Of a DNA stretch of 64,000 nt, positions 8,982-17,876 are shown one piece after another (the first letter of the stretch is position 1; every line of letters begins with the position of its first letter). Made by a program: the position numbers and the translations under genes. The notes under the pieces are model-generated. The model ran no database searches. It saw nothing but the letters and a program-made list of their open reading frames with translations, and was not told the DNA's origin. The stretch is from Verrucomicrobia bacterium Tous-C9LFEB (GTDB lineage: Bacteria > Verrucomicrobiota > Verrucomicrobiia > Methylacidiphilales > UBA1321): the NCBI GenBank assembly GCA_002304345.1, contig NEUU01000019.1, positions 1-64,000 on the forward strand, given 5' to 3'.

Positions 8982-10376
8982 ATGAAATCCACGGTGGTTG
9001 ACGAAACGAAGCTCGAGGAGAATGTACCCGGCTCGAAACGATGGACTGTCGGCACGCTGACTTACACCACGGGCGGTCTCGCGGTGTTGTTTTGCTGGTT
9101 GTTGTGGGGTGATTTTGCGTGGTCGATGCGCGAACGTTCCGTGCCGTCGGTGATTCAGTTGTTGTTCAAGAAATACGACGCTTCCGATATGGTGACCGGG
9201 TTGTTGATCGGGTCGTTACCCGCGGCGCTCGCGATGTTGATTGGACCCATCATCAGCTATAAATCGGATCGCCATCGCAGTCGTTGGGGACGGCGCATTC
9301 CCTTCCTGTTGATCCCGACACCGATTGCGGTGCTGGCCATGGTGGGACTCGCTTTTAGTCCGCAACTGGGAGAATGGCTGCACGAACTGCCGGCGCTCAA
9401 GGGCTGGGGGCTCAATGTTTCCATTCTTCTGTCATTGGGACTCTTTTGGACGCTGTTTGAATTCGCGAGCATCATCGCGAATTCGGTCTTCGGCGGTTTG
9501 GTGAATGACGTGGTGCCGCAGCCGGTGCTGGGGCGTTTTTTTGGGCTCTTCCGCGCCCTGAGTTTGATTGCCGGAATCATTTTCAACTTCTGGATGCTCG
9601 GCAAGGCGGAGACCCATTTTGTGGAGATCTTCATTGGCATTGGTTTGCTCTACGGGGTGGGCTTCACGGTCATGTGTCTCAAGGTCAAGGAGGGAACCTA
9701 TCCACCGCCGCCGGATGAGCCGTTGCCGGGATCGGCTGGTGGCTTTTTCTCCGCCGCGAAGGTTTACTTCCGGGATTGCTTCGGTCACTCCTATTATCTC
9801 TGGTTCTTTGGTGTGATGTCCCTGTGTGCCATCGCGGGCAGTCCAGTGAATCTCTTCAGCGTGTTTTATGCGCGGAGTGTGAAGATGAGTATGGGTGATT
9901 ATGGAACCTGCCTTGCGCTCACCTATCTCATCTCGCTGGTGCTGGCTTATCCGCTCGGCGCGCTGGCGGATCGCTTTCATCCGTTGCGGGTGAGTTTGGT
10001 GGCGATGGGACTCTACGTGCTGACTTCATTGTGGGGTGGGCTCTATGCGGATAACGCGCGGAACTTCGGCATTGTTTTCGTGGTGCACGGGGTGTTGATG
10101 GGAACGTATTTTACGGCGTCTGCCTCGCTCGCGCAAAAATTGCTGCCGCGTCAACGCTTTGCCGAACTGAATTCCGCTTGCGGTATTTTGATCAGCGTCA
10201 CTTCGATTGTGGTGCCGCCATCGATTGGTTTGTTGCTGGACCAGAGCGGTCATGTGTACCGCTATACTTTTTACGCGGGCGCTGGAATTTCGGTGGTGGC
10301 TCTCGTGTGTGGAGGTGTCCTGTACCGGAAATTCATGGCGCTAGGTGGTCCCTCCGGCTATCGGCCGCCGGAGTAG
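8982..10376 (+). CDS. MFS sugar transporter
   Basis: A 464-aa integral membrane protein with about 12 hydrophobic helices. After helix 2-3 it carries the loop SDRHRSRWGRRIPFLLIP, typical of major facilitator proteins of the GPH/SLC45-like type that move sugars with a cation. The start codon immediately follows the stop of the GH95-like gene, with AGGAGG at 8965-8970 inside that gene, so the two are coupled. It would import the product of the preceding exported hydrolase (inference); the exact sugar is unknown. Confidence 0.88.
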   Translation: MKSTVVDETKLEENVPGSKRWTVGTLTYTTGGLAVLFCWLLWGDFAWSMRERSVPSVIQLLFKKYDASDMVTGLLIGSLPAALAMLIGPIISYKSDRHRSRWGRRIPFLLIPTPIAVLAMVGLAFSPQLGEWLHELPALKGWGLNVSILLSLGLFWTLFEFASIIANSVFGGLVNDVVPQPVLGRFFGLFRALSLIAGIIFNFWMLGKAETHFVEIFIGIGLLYGVGFTVMCLKVKEGTYPPPPDEPLPGSAGGFFSAAKVYFRDCFGHSYYLWFFGVMSLCAIAGSPVNLFSVFYARSVKMSMGDYGTCLALTYLISLVLAYPLGALADRFHPLRVSLVAMGLYVLTSLWGGLYADNARNFGIVFVVHGVLMGTYFTASASLAQKLLPRQRFAELNSACGILISVTSIVVPPSIGLLLDQSGHVYRYTFYAGAGISVVALVCGGVLYRKFMALGGPSGYRPPE

Positions 10377-10431
10377 GGTTGGGACTTACCTGCTTTGCTG
10401 TCATCAATTCGAATGTAAACTCCCCACTCTT

Positions 10432-10469
10432 GGCACCTGTGGTGCCAGCCGGCGGTTCACAGAACCGCC
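10432..10469. terminator. Tandem stem-loops between convergent genes
   Basis: Two perfect hairpins are adjacent: GGCACC/GGTGCC with a 3-base loop (10432-10446) and GGCGGTTC/GAACCGCC with a 3-base loop (10451-10469). They lie between the ends of the MFS gene and the second LacI gene, so they could end transcription from both sides. There is no clear T-run, so a repeat element of the REP type is an alternative. Confidence 0.5.
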
Positions 10470-10512
10470 CTACAGCGCGGATCCATTCCTGTGCTGACTG
10501 CTTGAATAGGCT

Positions 10513-11559
10513 TCAGCGTTTTTTGCGGCGGGGAAGTGGTGCGTGGTCGGCGATCGTTGGGCCGTTGACCCAATGGCCTTCGACGAGCACGAGCTTGGGT
10601 TTTTCGGGGAGGCCGAATTCATTGCGGAAAATTTGGGATGAGACGAGGTCCACGGTGATCTCGCCGATGGTTTCATTGCTTTCCTCGACTCCGGCGAAAT
10701 CCGATCCGGCGGGGCGTACGACGCTGACGATGGCGAGTTCCTCCGGTACGCGCAATTTGAGTTCCTGCAGCCATTCCATTTCATGACCGATCAGCGTGAT
10801 GATCGCCTCTGGTTTCCATTTGCGGAGCCAGCCACGAAAGAGAGTGAGGGCGGTGTCGGCGGGAGTGCCAAAGAATGTGGGGATCTGCGGGCCGCCCTGA
10901 AATTGTTGTTCGCATTGCGCGTAGCCGCCGAGCCAGCGGGAAAGCGTGGCCTCCGCGTGTCGCGGCGGCAGGCACAGGCCAATCCGCCGGTAGCCGCGCT
11001 GAAAGAGCTGTCCGTAGGCGATCAAGACGTTCTTGTACTGATCATTGGCGACGCGGTCGACATCGGGGGCTTTCCAGGAATACCCGGTTGTAATGGCGGC
11101 GTAGCGTTCCCAATGCATGACGAGCGGTTGCGGCGTGGATCTCCACGGAGCGGTGATGATCACGCCCGTGATTCCCCGCGCGTGGAGAATGCGGTCGATT
11201 CGTGGCGCATTCATTCCGGTAGCTTGCAGGAAAAAACATTCGGTATGGAAACCAAGTTGCTCTGCGCGGCGGGTGATGCCCCGGTAATATTTCTGATAGG
11301 GATCTGGCTCCAGCCAGTTGCGCGAGGAGGTGGAATCCACGAGCAATCCGATACAGCCTTTATCCTGCAAGGGGCGTCCCGCGCGGACGTGAGCCATGAG
11401 GGAAGAGATGTAGGAATTGGGCTGATACCCAAGGCGGCGAGCCGCCTCCAAGACCAGGGCGCGTGTCTTGGCCGGAATGGAGGGATCGCCGCGCAAAGCG
11501 AGGGAAACGGTGGCTTGGTTCAGGCCGAGCGCGGTGGCGATGTCTCGTTGATTAGGCAT
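10513..11559 (-). CDS. LacI family transcriptional regulator
   Basis: A 348-aa regulator with an N-terminal HTH starting at the first residues (RDIATALGLNQATVSLALRG), the hinge ARRLGYQPN, and a ligand-binding domain beginning near GCIGLLVDS. It is transcribed divergently from the PEP-CTERM, pseudopilin and lyase-like operon at 11639. A perfect inverted repeat sits just upstream of its start codon. It most likely controls that operon; the inducer is unknown. Confidence 0.92.
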   Translation of the reverse strand: MPNQRDIATALGLNQATVSLALRGDPSIPAKTRALVLEAARRLGYQPNSYISSLMAHVRAGRPLQDKGCIGLLVDSTSSRNWLEPDPYQKYYRGITRRAEQLGFHTECFFLQATGMNAPRIDRILHARGITGVIITAPWRSTPQPLVMHWERYAAITTGYSWKAPDVDRVANDQYKNVLIAYGQLFQRGYRRIGLCLPPRHAEATLSRWLGGYAQCEQQFQGGPQIPTFFGTPADTALTLFRGWLRKWKPEAIITLIGHEMEWLQELKLRVPEELAIVSVVRPAGSDFAGVEESNETIGEITVDLVSSQIFRNEFGLPEKPKLVLVEGHWVNGPTIADHAPLPRRKKR

Positions 11560-11563
11560 CCTG

Positions 11564-11579
11564 ACTCATCGTGATGAGT
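11564..11579. promoter_or_regulatory. Inverted repeat ACTCATC-GT-GATGAGT, candidate LacI operator
   Basis: Perfect 7-bp arms with a 2-base spacer lie 4 bases upstream of the LacI start codon and 59 bases upstream of the divergent PEP-CTERM start. Size and placement fit a LacI-family operator controlling both directions. Binding is inference. Confidence 0.55.
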
Positions 11580-11638
11580 TGCGCGCAAATTGCAAGCGAG
11601 ATCATTTCCTTCGAAGCTACAGATATCAGGAAATCATT

Positions 11639-13600
11639 ATGCAACGGAACCACCCCATTCACACTTTGGCGCAGCGGTCCTTATGGTCGTCTGTGAAGAT
11701 TCGGCTCTTGGGCTTGGCGGTTATTTTGGCGGCGCCGATGGCGTCCTCTGCCGCCACGGTGACCTGGGATGGCGGCGGCGCGAATGCGTACTGGAATACC
11801 GTGTTGAATTGGGATGGCGATACGGTGCCGCTGGCCACGGACGATATCGTTTTCGGCAGCGGCTATACGTCCGGTACACCGAGTTTGAATGGAACGAGTC
11901 AGACTGTGAACTCACTGACGTTCAACGGATCGGCGGCGGTTTCGCTGGTGAATGGGTCAGGTACACCCACGCTGACAATCTCATCCGGTAATATAACCAA
12001 GAGCACGACGGGAATTGTCTATCTCTACTCGACCCTCCGGCTGGGTGCCAGTGGCGTTTGGCAAAATACAGCGTCAGGCGGCGCGCAGGCGATGCGTGTT
12101 TACGGTTCCATCACCGATTCGACGGATACCTACGGGCTGACTCTGAGCGGTGGCGGGGTGTTTATTTTTTATGGCAATAATAGCTACGATGGCGGCACGA
12201 CCCTTTCGAGCAGCACGCTTCACCTGTATCATAATAATGCCTTGGGGACGGGCGCTCTGACCATTCAAGGAAACTCGGGGGTTTATTTCGGAGCCTCGGT
12301 GATTACGAATTCGATCGTGATTTCGAATCCGACCGCCGCGACCGCTTTCTATAGTGCCGGAGCCCAGACGAATAATAATTTTCAAACCACGCTCGGGAAC
12401 ATCTCGGGAAATATGAATGGACAGCAATTCGCCATTCGTGGCGATGCGCGGACCTGGATTTTTTCGGGCGGCATCGCTCTCTCCGGCATGGACTCCAATG
12501 GGCTGCAATTGCTTTCCGAAAACACCGGAAATTATTCCTATGTTTTCTCATCGACTCCGACGTTGAACGGAAGCACCAATGGCCGCATCAAACTGGGGGC
12601 CACCTCCGGGAGCGCGGCGACGGGCGGTCGCGGTAATTTGTTGGTGGACACGGCGGGGAGCTTTGGCGGTACGTATCTGGACGTGATGAGTGGTGGCGGG
12701 ATGGACACCATCGCGGGCATTCACAATACGGGCACGGTCAATTTCTCCCAAACCGGATCGGTGCGCTTGCAGGATGTCGCGGCGGGTGTGGTCAATCTGG
12801 CCTCTCTCAACTCGGGAGCGGTGACGGAATTCTCCGCGCTGATCGATGATCTGACCAACACGATCGGGGTGAATATCAATGACAGCTATCAGCAGGTGAA
12901 CGCGGTCGCTTCACTCAGTCTTTCGAGTCCCGTGTACGAGACACGCACGCCGGCGGGTATCGTGAAATTCAGTCGGGCCGCTGGCAATACCTACGACGGC
13001 GGAACGATCGTGAAAGCGGGAACGCTGCTCGTCGCCAATACCAGTGGGTCGGCTACGGGGACAGGAGATGTCACGGTTCGGAGTGGTGCGAAACTCGGTG
13101 GCACCGGCATCATTGCGCCCACGGGTACTCACGGGGTGATTATGCAGTCGGGTTCCACTCTGGCACCGGGCGAGGGGATTGGCCATTTGCGGTTCAATGG
13201 CGGTTCGACCACAGGAACCCTGTTGACGATGGATAGCGGGGCGGCGTTCGAATTCGAACTGGGGGCACTGGGTTCGGCGGATACGGTTGATTTCTTAAAT
13301 TACACGCTGGGGGATTTTTCGCTGGCGGGCAATCAGGTCAATATTGTCGACGCGGGCGGATTGCAGGAGGGTTCCTATTTATTGTTCCGTTTTTATTCCG
13401 ATAATGGAACTACAGTGATGGACAGCGGCCTGAGTTCCGGACTGCAGATCGGCTCGGGTTTGGAAAGCTACGCGGGAAGTTATTTCTCCTACGCGGCCGA
13501 TGGTATTTATTTGGTGGTGGCGGTACCGGAGCCTTCTGCCGCCTTGCTGCTTTCGGGTGGACTCATGATCCTCATGGCAGCTCGCCGGAGGTTGGCATAA
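11639..13600 (+). CDS. PEP-CTERM protein with autotransporter-associated beta-strand repeat
   Basis: A 653-aa exported protein. The ATG at 11639 is preferred because AGGAAA lies 5 bases upstream; a longer in-frame reading from 11579 lacks this. The signal peptide ends near ASSAA (about residue 40). The body begins VTWDGGGANAYWNTVLNWDGD, a start common in beta-helix proteins of this phylum, and later holds a repeat resembling the autotransporter-associated beta-strand family (NTYDGGTIVKAGTLLV, then GSTLAPGEGIG). The C-terminus is a PEP-CTERM signal: VPEPS from residue 629, hydrophobic helix, RRRLA. It is the first gene of an operon opposite a LacI gene and is followed by a pseudopilin. No catalytic motif was found. 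Confidence 0.88.
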   Translation: MQRNHPIHTLAQRSLWSSVKIRLLGLAVILAAPMASSAATVTWDGGGANAYWNTVLNWDGDTVPLATDDIVFGSGYTSGTPSLNGTSQTVNSLTFNGSAAVSLVNGSGTPTLTISSGNITKSTTGIVYLYSTLRLGASGVWQNTASGGAQAMRVYGSITDSTDTYGLTLSGGGVFIFYGNNSYDGGTTLSSSTLHLYHNNALGTGALTIQGNSGVYFGASVITNSIVISNPTAATAFYSAGAQTNNNFQTTLGNISGNMNGQQFAIRGDARTWIFSGGIALSGMDSNGLQLLSENTGNYSYVFSSTPTLNGSTNGRIKLGATSGSAATGGRGNLLVDTAGSFGGTYLDVMSGGGMDTIAGIHNTGTVNFSQTGSVRLQDVAAGVVNLASLNSGAVTEFSALIDDLTNTIGVNINDSYQQVNAVASLSLSSPVYETRTPAGIVKFSRAAGNTYDGGTIVKAGTLLVANTSGSATGTGDVTVRSGAKLGGTGIIAPTGTHGVIMQSGSTLAPGEGIGHLRFNGGSTTGTLLTMDSGAAFEFELGALGSADTVDFLNYTLGDFSLAGNQVNIVDAGGLQEGSYLLFRFYSDNGTTVMDSGLSSGLQIGSGLESYAGSYFSYAADGIYLVVAVPEPSAALLLSGGLMILMAARRRLA

Positions 13601-13633
13601 GGTTATTGTCGGGTACGTGAACGGTCAAAAGTC

Positions 13634-14368
13634 ATGAAGCGAATGTTCCCAGCCAGATCCTGCGGGGCCTTTACCTTGACGGAAATGCTCGTCGTGGTGG
13701 GGATCATGATGGGACTGCTGGCGCTGAGCCTGCCCGCTTATCAAAAGATCCAGCATCGATTGGCCAGCCTGCAATGCAGTCGCAATCTGCGCACGCTGGC
13801 GATGGCGCATCAGGCCTATCGAATGGATCGGGGGAATCTGCCACCGCCGCGTTCCGTGACACCCAGCGACCCGGATTCCGAAGGACATAATGCCTGGGGC
13901 ATCCAAACGCTGCGGCATTATTATCGCACCAGCTCGAACAGTATGTACACGAGCCGGGGGCAATTTATTGTGGAGCCGACGGAAAAATGTCCCGGTGCGG
14001 CGCTGACCGGACAGACCATCGATCCGGTGCAGGGCGGGCCGGACTACAATCACGTCGCCCTCGATAATTACCAGGGTTACACCAAGACCTCGTCGCTGAA
14101 CATGGATACCTATTTTGGTGCCGCGGCGGCGTACGTGCCTCTTTTTTGGGATGGTTGGAAACCGAACTGGGGCACCACTCCGGAGATTCCCTTGAGACAC
14201 CTGAACGGAGCCAATATGGCGTTCATGGATTGTCACGTCGAGTGGTTGAGCGGCGAGGATGGACGTCTCTACAAAGGCTACATCGACGCCATTTATCAAA
14301 CCGGCCAGATCGATGCTTCCAAGGAAGGAACCGGGAAAAAACTGGGCACTACCGCTCTCAAGCCATGA
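13634..14368 (+). CDS. Prepilin-type protein (pseudopilin-like, H-X9-DG group)
   Basis: A 244-aa protein with a class III/type II secretion-like N-terminus: a short basic leader (residues 1-12), then FTLTEMLVVVG with Glu17 at mature position +5, followed by a hydrophobic helix. The residue before the cleavage point is Ala12 rather than the usual Gly. The C-terminal half contains GANMAFMDCHVEWL, typical of the large pseudopilin family abundant in Planctomycetes and Verrucomicrobia. It lies 33 bases after the PEP-CTERM gene and overlaps the next gene by ATGA. The family is often a surface or periplasmic accessory of unknown function; a role in secretion or capture of the polysaccharide is inference. 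Confidence 0.85.
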   Translation: MKRMFPARSCGAFTLTEMLVVVGIMMGLLALSLPAYQKIQHRLASLQCSRNLRTLAMAHQAYRMDRGNLPPPRSVTPSDPDSEGHNAWGIQTLRHYYRTSSNSMYTSRGQFIVEPTEKCPGAALTGQTIDPVQGGPDYNHVALDNYQGYTKTSSLNMDTYFGAAAAYVPLFWDGWKPNWGTTPEIPLRHLNGANMAFMDCHVEWLSGEDGRLYKGYIDAIYQTGQIDASKEGTGKKLGTTALKP

Positions 14369-14967
14369 ATACATTCTTCTCCACTCCTTTGGCCCGGAGG
14401 CTCGTCGTCACCGTGTTGGTTATCATTTCTCTGTATGTTGACGCGCGGGCTCAGGACGCGGCGACGCATCGATTGCTCCTGAGTGGTTTTGAGAAGCCGT
14501 TGGATGAAGAGTGGTCCCGTGACGGAGCCAATGGCGGTTCGCCCTTTGACGTGGAATCCAATGTGGAGAAAGTCAAAGCCGGTGCAACGTCGGCGCGGTG
14601 GGAGCCGAGTCGCCGTCCGTGGCTTTTCTTGAAAAAGTGTCCGGAAGACTGGAGTGCGTATCAGGCGTTGCGCGTCTGGATCTACGCGCAAGAGGCGAAT
14701 GGTCAAAAGATCAATTTCTGGATCAATGCCGATGGCGAACCGGGAGTCGTGGAGGGCAAGTTGCGCTCCTACTATTTCTACCAACTGAAGGTCGACTGGA
14801 CCGGTTGGCGGCAAGTGGTGATTGATTTGAATCAATGCAAACCCGTGCGCAGTCCGCGCGGTTGGAATCAGATCAGTTCGCTGATGATTTCAGCCAAGGG
14901 CGGCGGGGCGGAACCTCTGCCGGGCCATGTGCTTTGGTGGGATGAGATGGAATTGGTTGGATTATGA
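14365..14967 (+). CDS. Small exported protein, carbohydrate-binding-like beta-sandwich
   Basis: A 200-aa protein with a signal peptide (residues 1-29, ending ARA). The mature part (LLLSGFEKPLDEEW, then ALRVWIYAQEANGQKINFWI, then WTGWRQVVIDL) has the pattern of galactose-binding-like beta-sandwich modules often fused to polysaccharide-active enzymes. Here it is free-standing. It is translationally coupled on both sides (ATGA overlaps with the pseudopilin and with the 970-aa protein), so it probably works with the latter. No catalytic motif is visible; the binding role is inference. Confidence 0.7.
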   Translation: MNTFFSTPLARRLVVTVLVIISLYVDARAQDAATHRLLLSGFEKPLDEEWSRDGANGGSPFDVESNVEKVKAGATSARWEPSRRPWLFLKKCPEDWSAYQALRVWIYAQEANGQKINFWINADGEPGVVEGKLRSYYFYQLKVDWTGWRQVVIDLNQCKPVRSPRGWNQISSLMISAKGGGAEPLPGHVLWWDEMELVGL

Positions 14968-17876
14968 ATCGATTGTTTTTCACGTTGTGTTGGATGGGCG
15001 TCTCGATTTCCTCTGTGACGATGGCGGCAGAGAATGCGGGGCCGGCCAAGCCTCCAGTCCTTGGCCTGAATGAGAAATCGGATGGCGGACCGGGTGTTTA
15101 CGCGAGTGCGATTCCGGCTGAGGGAGCTTCATTGGTTTCGTCTGCTCTGGCGACCGAATTCCCCATTGCGCAACGTAATCGCATCTACGTTCTCGGGGGT
15201 GGGGTGCGCGGTTTTGGGTTGTTGGCGGAATATCCGGTTGCGGGCGAAAAACGTTTTCTGGTCGCGCGCCGGACAGCAGTGGGCGGGAAAGAGCCGTACA
15301 CGCCGGTGGCGTTGGCACGAGTATTTGACCCAGAGGGGAATCTCGCGGCGATTGAAGACTTCACGGATCAGACGCAAGAGACGGACATTCGCACGCTCAA
15401 GGTTCCCAGCGGAAAGCCGGGGATTTGGAGAGTGTCCTTTTCGGGTGGGCGGAGTGGCGATTTGATCGAGATTCGCATTGCGGAAACGACCGTATGGGGC
15501 GTGCGTGGCGAGATGGCGTTGTCACTTTCGCAGACGACGCCCCGGCCCGCGTATTTTTGGATACCCCCGACCTCGCGGAAACTTCGCATTGGCATCGAGT
15601 CGGGATCTGCGGCGGGACTGGCGGTGAAATCCGCTACGGATAATCAAGTATTAGCTGAGGGAACGACTGCCTCACCGAAATGGCTCCTGCTTGATCCGGT
15701 GCCCAAGGGTGCGGTGTGTCGTCTGGAATTTCCTGCAGGATATGACGGCGTGATCGATTTCGAGGGGGCTCCCGGATTGTTGTGCCCCAGTGAAAAAGCG
15801 GCGGCGCGTTTGCAGGGGGGAACCATCCATTGCGAGGGCGTACCCGTGGCGGGACCCTTGCAAGCCCGCGCGCGTCGTTGGATGTTGGCCCATCGTGGCG
15901 TTGAACGGGAACCGGCGATTGCCTGGACTCAAGAAGTGCCCGCAGATTTGGCTTCACCGCAATTGGAGGTTCTTCTCTATGGAAAATATGGAGGACTGAA
16001 TGGGCTGAATAATGCGATCAAGGAGCAGAATGCGACGCTGGACCCAGCCAATCCGTATTTTGGAATTCCGTGGCCGACGGGACTTAAAGCGGGGGATGAG
16101 AATCAAGATTCGTGGGTGAACTTTCTGCCGTACTCCGGTGGATTTGTTTCGCTCTATGATTCGACCAATCTGGCCGTGCTTTACAGCTTCAAGGCGCGAC
16201 TGAATCCGGCCTATCATCATGAGAACATCCTGCAGCGGGCCATTCTCGCTGGTTTTTTTCACATCGCTTCTCTGCAGGGTGATGATTTGATCCGCGATAA
16301 TAGTCTCTTTCGCGGTTCGTATCCACTGACGCATACGTTCTTCATTTATGACGGATTGTCTGCTTCCTTTCGCGCGCTGAAGGATTCGCTGCCGCCGGAG
16401 CCCCGGGAAATTTGGCGGCAAGCGATCCTTGCCATCGGTGACAAAGTGGCCGATCACCAAGCCTACGAATCGAATCAATGGGCGCACATGATGAAAGCGC
16501 ACTTGAACACGTATCTGGCGACGGGTGAAAAACGATTCCTGCGTTATTTCGAAACGCAGATGCAAGCCTATCTGGGCGGGGTCTATGGAAGCGACGCGAA
16601 GTTTGGTCAGCATCCGGCGGGATATTTTCTCGAAGAGTATGGTCCCGATGGTAACTACGACCGCCTGAATCTGTATGCGGTCGTGTCTTGCTACAACGAC
16701 TATAAGAAATTGCCTGTGGCCAAACCGGCATTGGTGGCGGCTCTGAAGGACGGTATCGAAAAGAATTTGCGCTTCAAAAGTTTCTTTTGGATAGCGCAAC
16801 CCGATGGGGCCTTGCATTCCCCGACGGCGTTGAATTGCCGGACGAGCGCGATGTTTTGCTTTGCCGGTTATCCGGGTGAATATCTGGCGCGTAATGAATT
16901 TCCGCTCGCCGCCGCGCGGAGTGCCTTGGACCGCGAACCTGCGCAGGGCATTGGGCTGGCTGGTACGAATTCCTTTATCGCCAATACTCCGGCGTGGATT
17001 CAGCGGACACTGCAGCAGGGGCTCGCTTGGGGACCGGGTTATTATCCCAATGTCAGTAACGGGGATTGGGTGGAAAGTCTGGCCAAGGTGTACACGGAGA
17101 AATCGACAGTCGTTCCCGCGTCGTTGCCCTTTCAACAGAAGAAGGGATTCTGGGATCTGCCGGGATTTCTGGCGTGGAAACAAGGCCCATTGTATGGGGT
17201 GCTTTTTTACGATGTGGCGGGGGCGCAACGGCCACTGGTGGGTGTGACGGGTGGTGGACCGACCGCGTTGTGGAGTGAGGTCTCCGGGACTTTTCTCGCC
17301 TCCATGCAGCCCGATGCCTCCGGAAAGGGTGGGCATCTTAAAGCCGAAACCAAGACGGTTCGCGGTCCGGATCAATTGACTTATTCCTGTATCTACGGAA
17401 CGGATGAGAAGGGCACTTTTTTCGCTTCGGGACATGAGCGCGCGCAGTTGAAGATTCTCGAGCCGACGCGCGAATGGGAGATCACTTCCAAGATGGGATC
17501 ACCGGTCTTGTCGGCCTTGACGTGGAATTATCAGACGAAGGATCAAGGGTTGGATTTGGCCGTGTCGATGCGTTCGTTGGGTGGAGTTCGGGAATCATTC
17601 GTAAACCTGCCGATCCGGATCGCGGCAGATCAGACCACGGTCAAGTTGGAAACGCCTCATCGACTGGTGATTTCATCCGCAACCGGCTCTGTGATTTTTG
17701 AATGGCCCGAGGCCTTTTCCGGGAAACTTGAGGATTCCTGCCTGACCGATATCAAACGTCTCGTGATTCCGATTGCAGCCAAGGCGACTCCATTACTGAT
17801 CCAGATTCGCGTCGTCGAAAAGTCGGCGCAGTCCGCGCGTTTTTCACCCTCAACCAACCCTAACACCTCATTATGA
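14964..17876 (+). CDS. Large exported protein, possible polysaccharide lyase-like enzyme
   Basis: A 970-aa protein with a signal peptide (about 1-22). The first ~330 residues look beta-rich. The middle (about 350-680) is helical with repeated aromatic and His-containing segments such as YESNQWAHMMKAHLNTYLAT and the motif EEYGPDGNYDRLNLYAVV. The last part (about 750-960) is again beta-rich. A helical toroid followed by beta-sheet domains, with an N/H and G-P-D-G-x-Y pattern, is the layout of several alginate/heparin-type polysaccharide lyases. I cannot assign a family. It is coupled by ATGA overlaps to the small binding-like gene and to the oxidoreductase gene, which suggests a pathway from extracellular cleavage to intracellular sugar oxidation. 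Confidence 0.65.
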   Translation: MNRLFFTLCWMGVSISSVTMAAENAGPAKPPVLGLNEKSDGGPGVYASAIPAEGASLVSSALATEFPIAQRNRIYVLGGGVRGFGLLAEYPVAGEKRFLVARRTAVGGKEPYTPVALARVFDPEGNLAAIEDFTDQTQETDIRTLKVPSGKPGIWRVSFSGGRSGDLIEIRIAETTVWGVRGEMALSLSQTTPRPAYFWIPPTSRKLRIGIESGSAAGLAVKSATDNQVLAEGTTASPKWLLLDPVPKGAVCRLEFPAGYDGVIDFEGAPGLLCPSEKAAARLQGGTIHCEGVPVAGPLQARARRWMLAHRGVEREPAIAWTQEVPADLASPQLEVLLYGKYGGLNGLNNAIKEQNATLDPANPYFGIPWPTGLKAGDENQDSWVNFLPYSGGFVSLYDSTNLAVLYSFKARLNPAYHHENILQRAILAGFFHIASLQGDDLIRDNSLFRGSYPLTHTFFIYDGLSASFRALKDSLPPEPREIWRQAILAIGDKVADHQAYESNQWAHMMKAHLNTYLATGEKRFLRYFETQMQAYLGGVYGSDAKFGQHPAGYFLEEYGPDGNYDRLNLYAVVSCYNDYKKLPVAKPALVAALKDGIEKNLRFKSFFWIAQPDGALHSPTALNCRTSAMFCFAGYPGEYLARNEFPLAAARSALDREPAQGIGLAGTNSFIANTPAWIQRTLQQGLAWGPGYYPNVSNGDWVESLAKVYTEKSTVVPASLPFQQKKGFWDLPGFLAWKQGPLYGVLFYDVAGAQRPLVGVTGGGPTALWSEVSGTFLASMQPDASGKGGHLKAETKTVRGPDQLTYSCIYGTDEKGTFFASGHERAQLKILEPTREWEITSKMGSPVLSALTWNYQTKDQGLDLAVSMRSLGGVRESFVNLPIRIAADQTTVKLETPHRLVISSATGSVIFEWPEAFSGKLEDSCLTDIKRLVIPIAAKATPLLIQIRVVEKSAQSARFSPSTNPNTSL

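Noticed and set aside
10451..10469. GGCGGTTC hairpin as an integron attC or attachment site
   Set aside because: No integrase, no conserved attC core, and it sits in the usual place of a terminator or REP-type repeat between convergent genes.
15954..17435. 493-codon open frame on the minus strand
   Set aside because: Antisense to the 970-aa exoprotein, which has a signal peptide and coupled neighbours; the antisense translation shows no domain.
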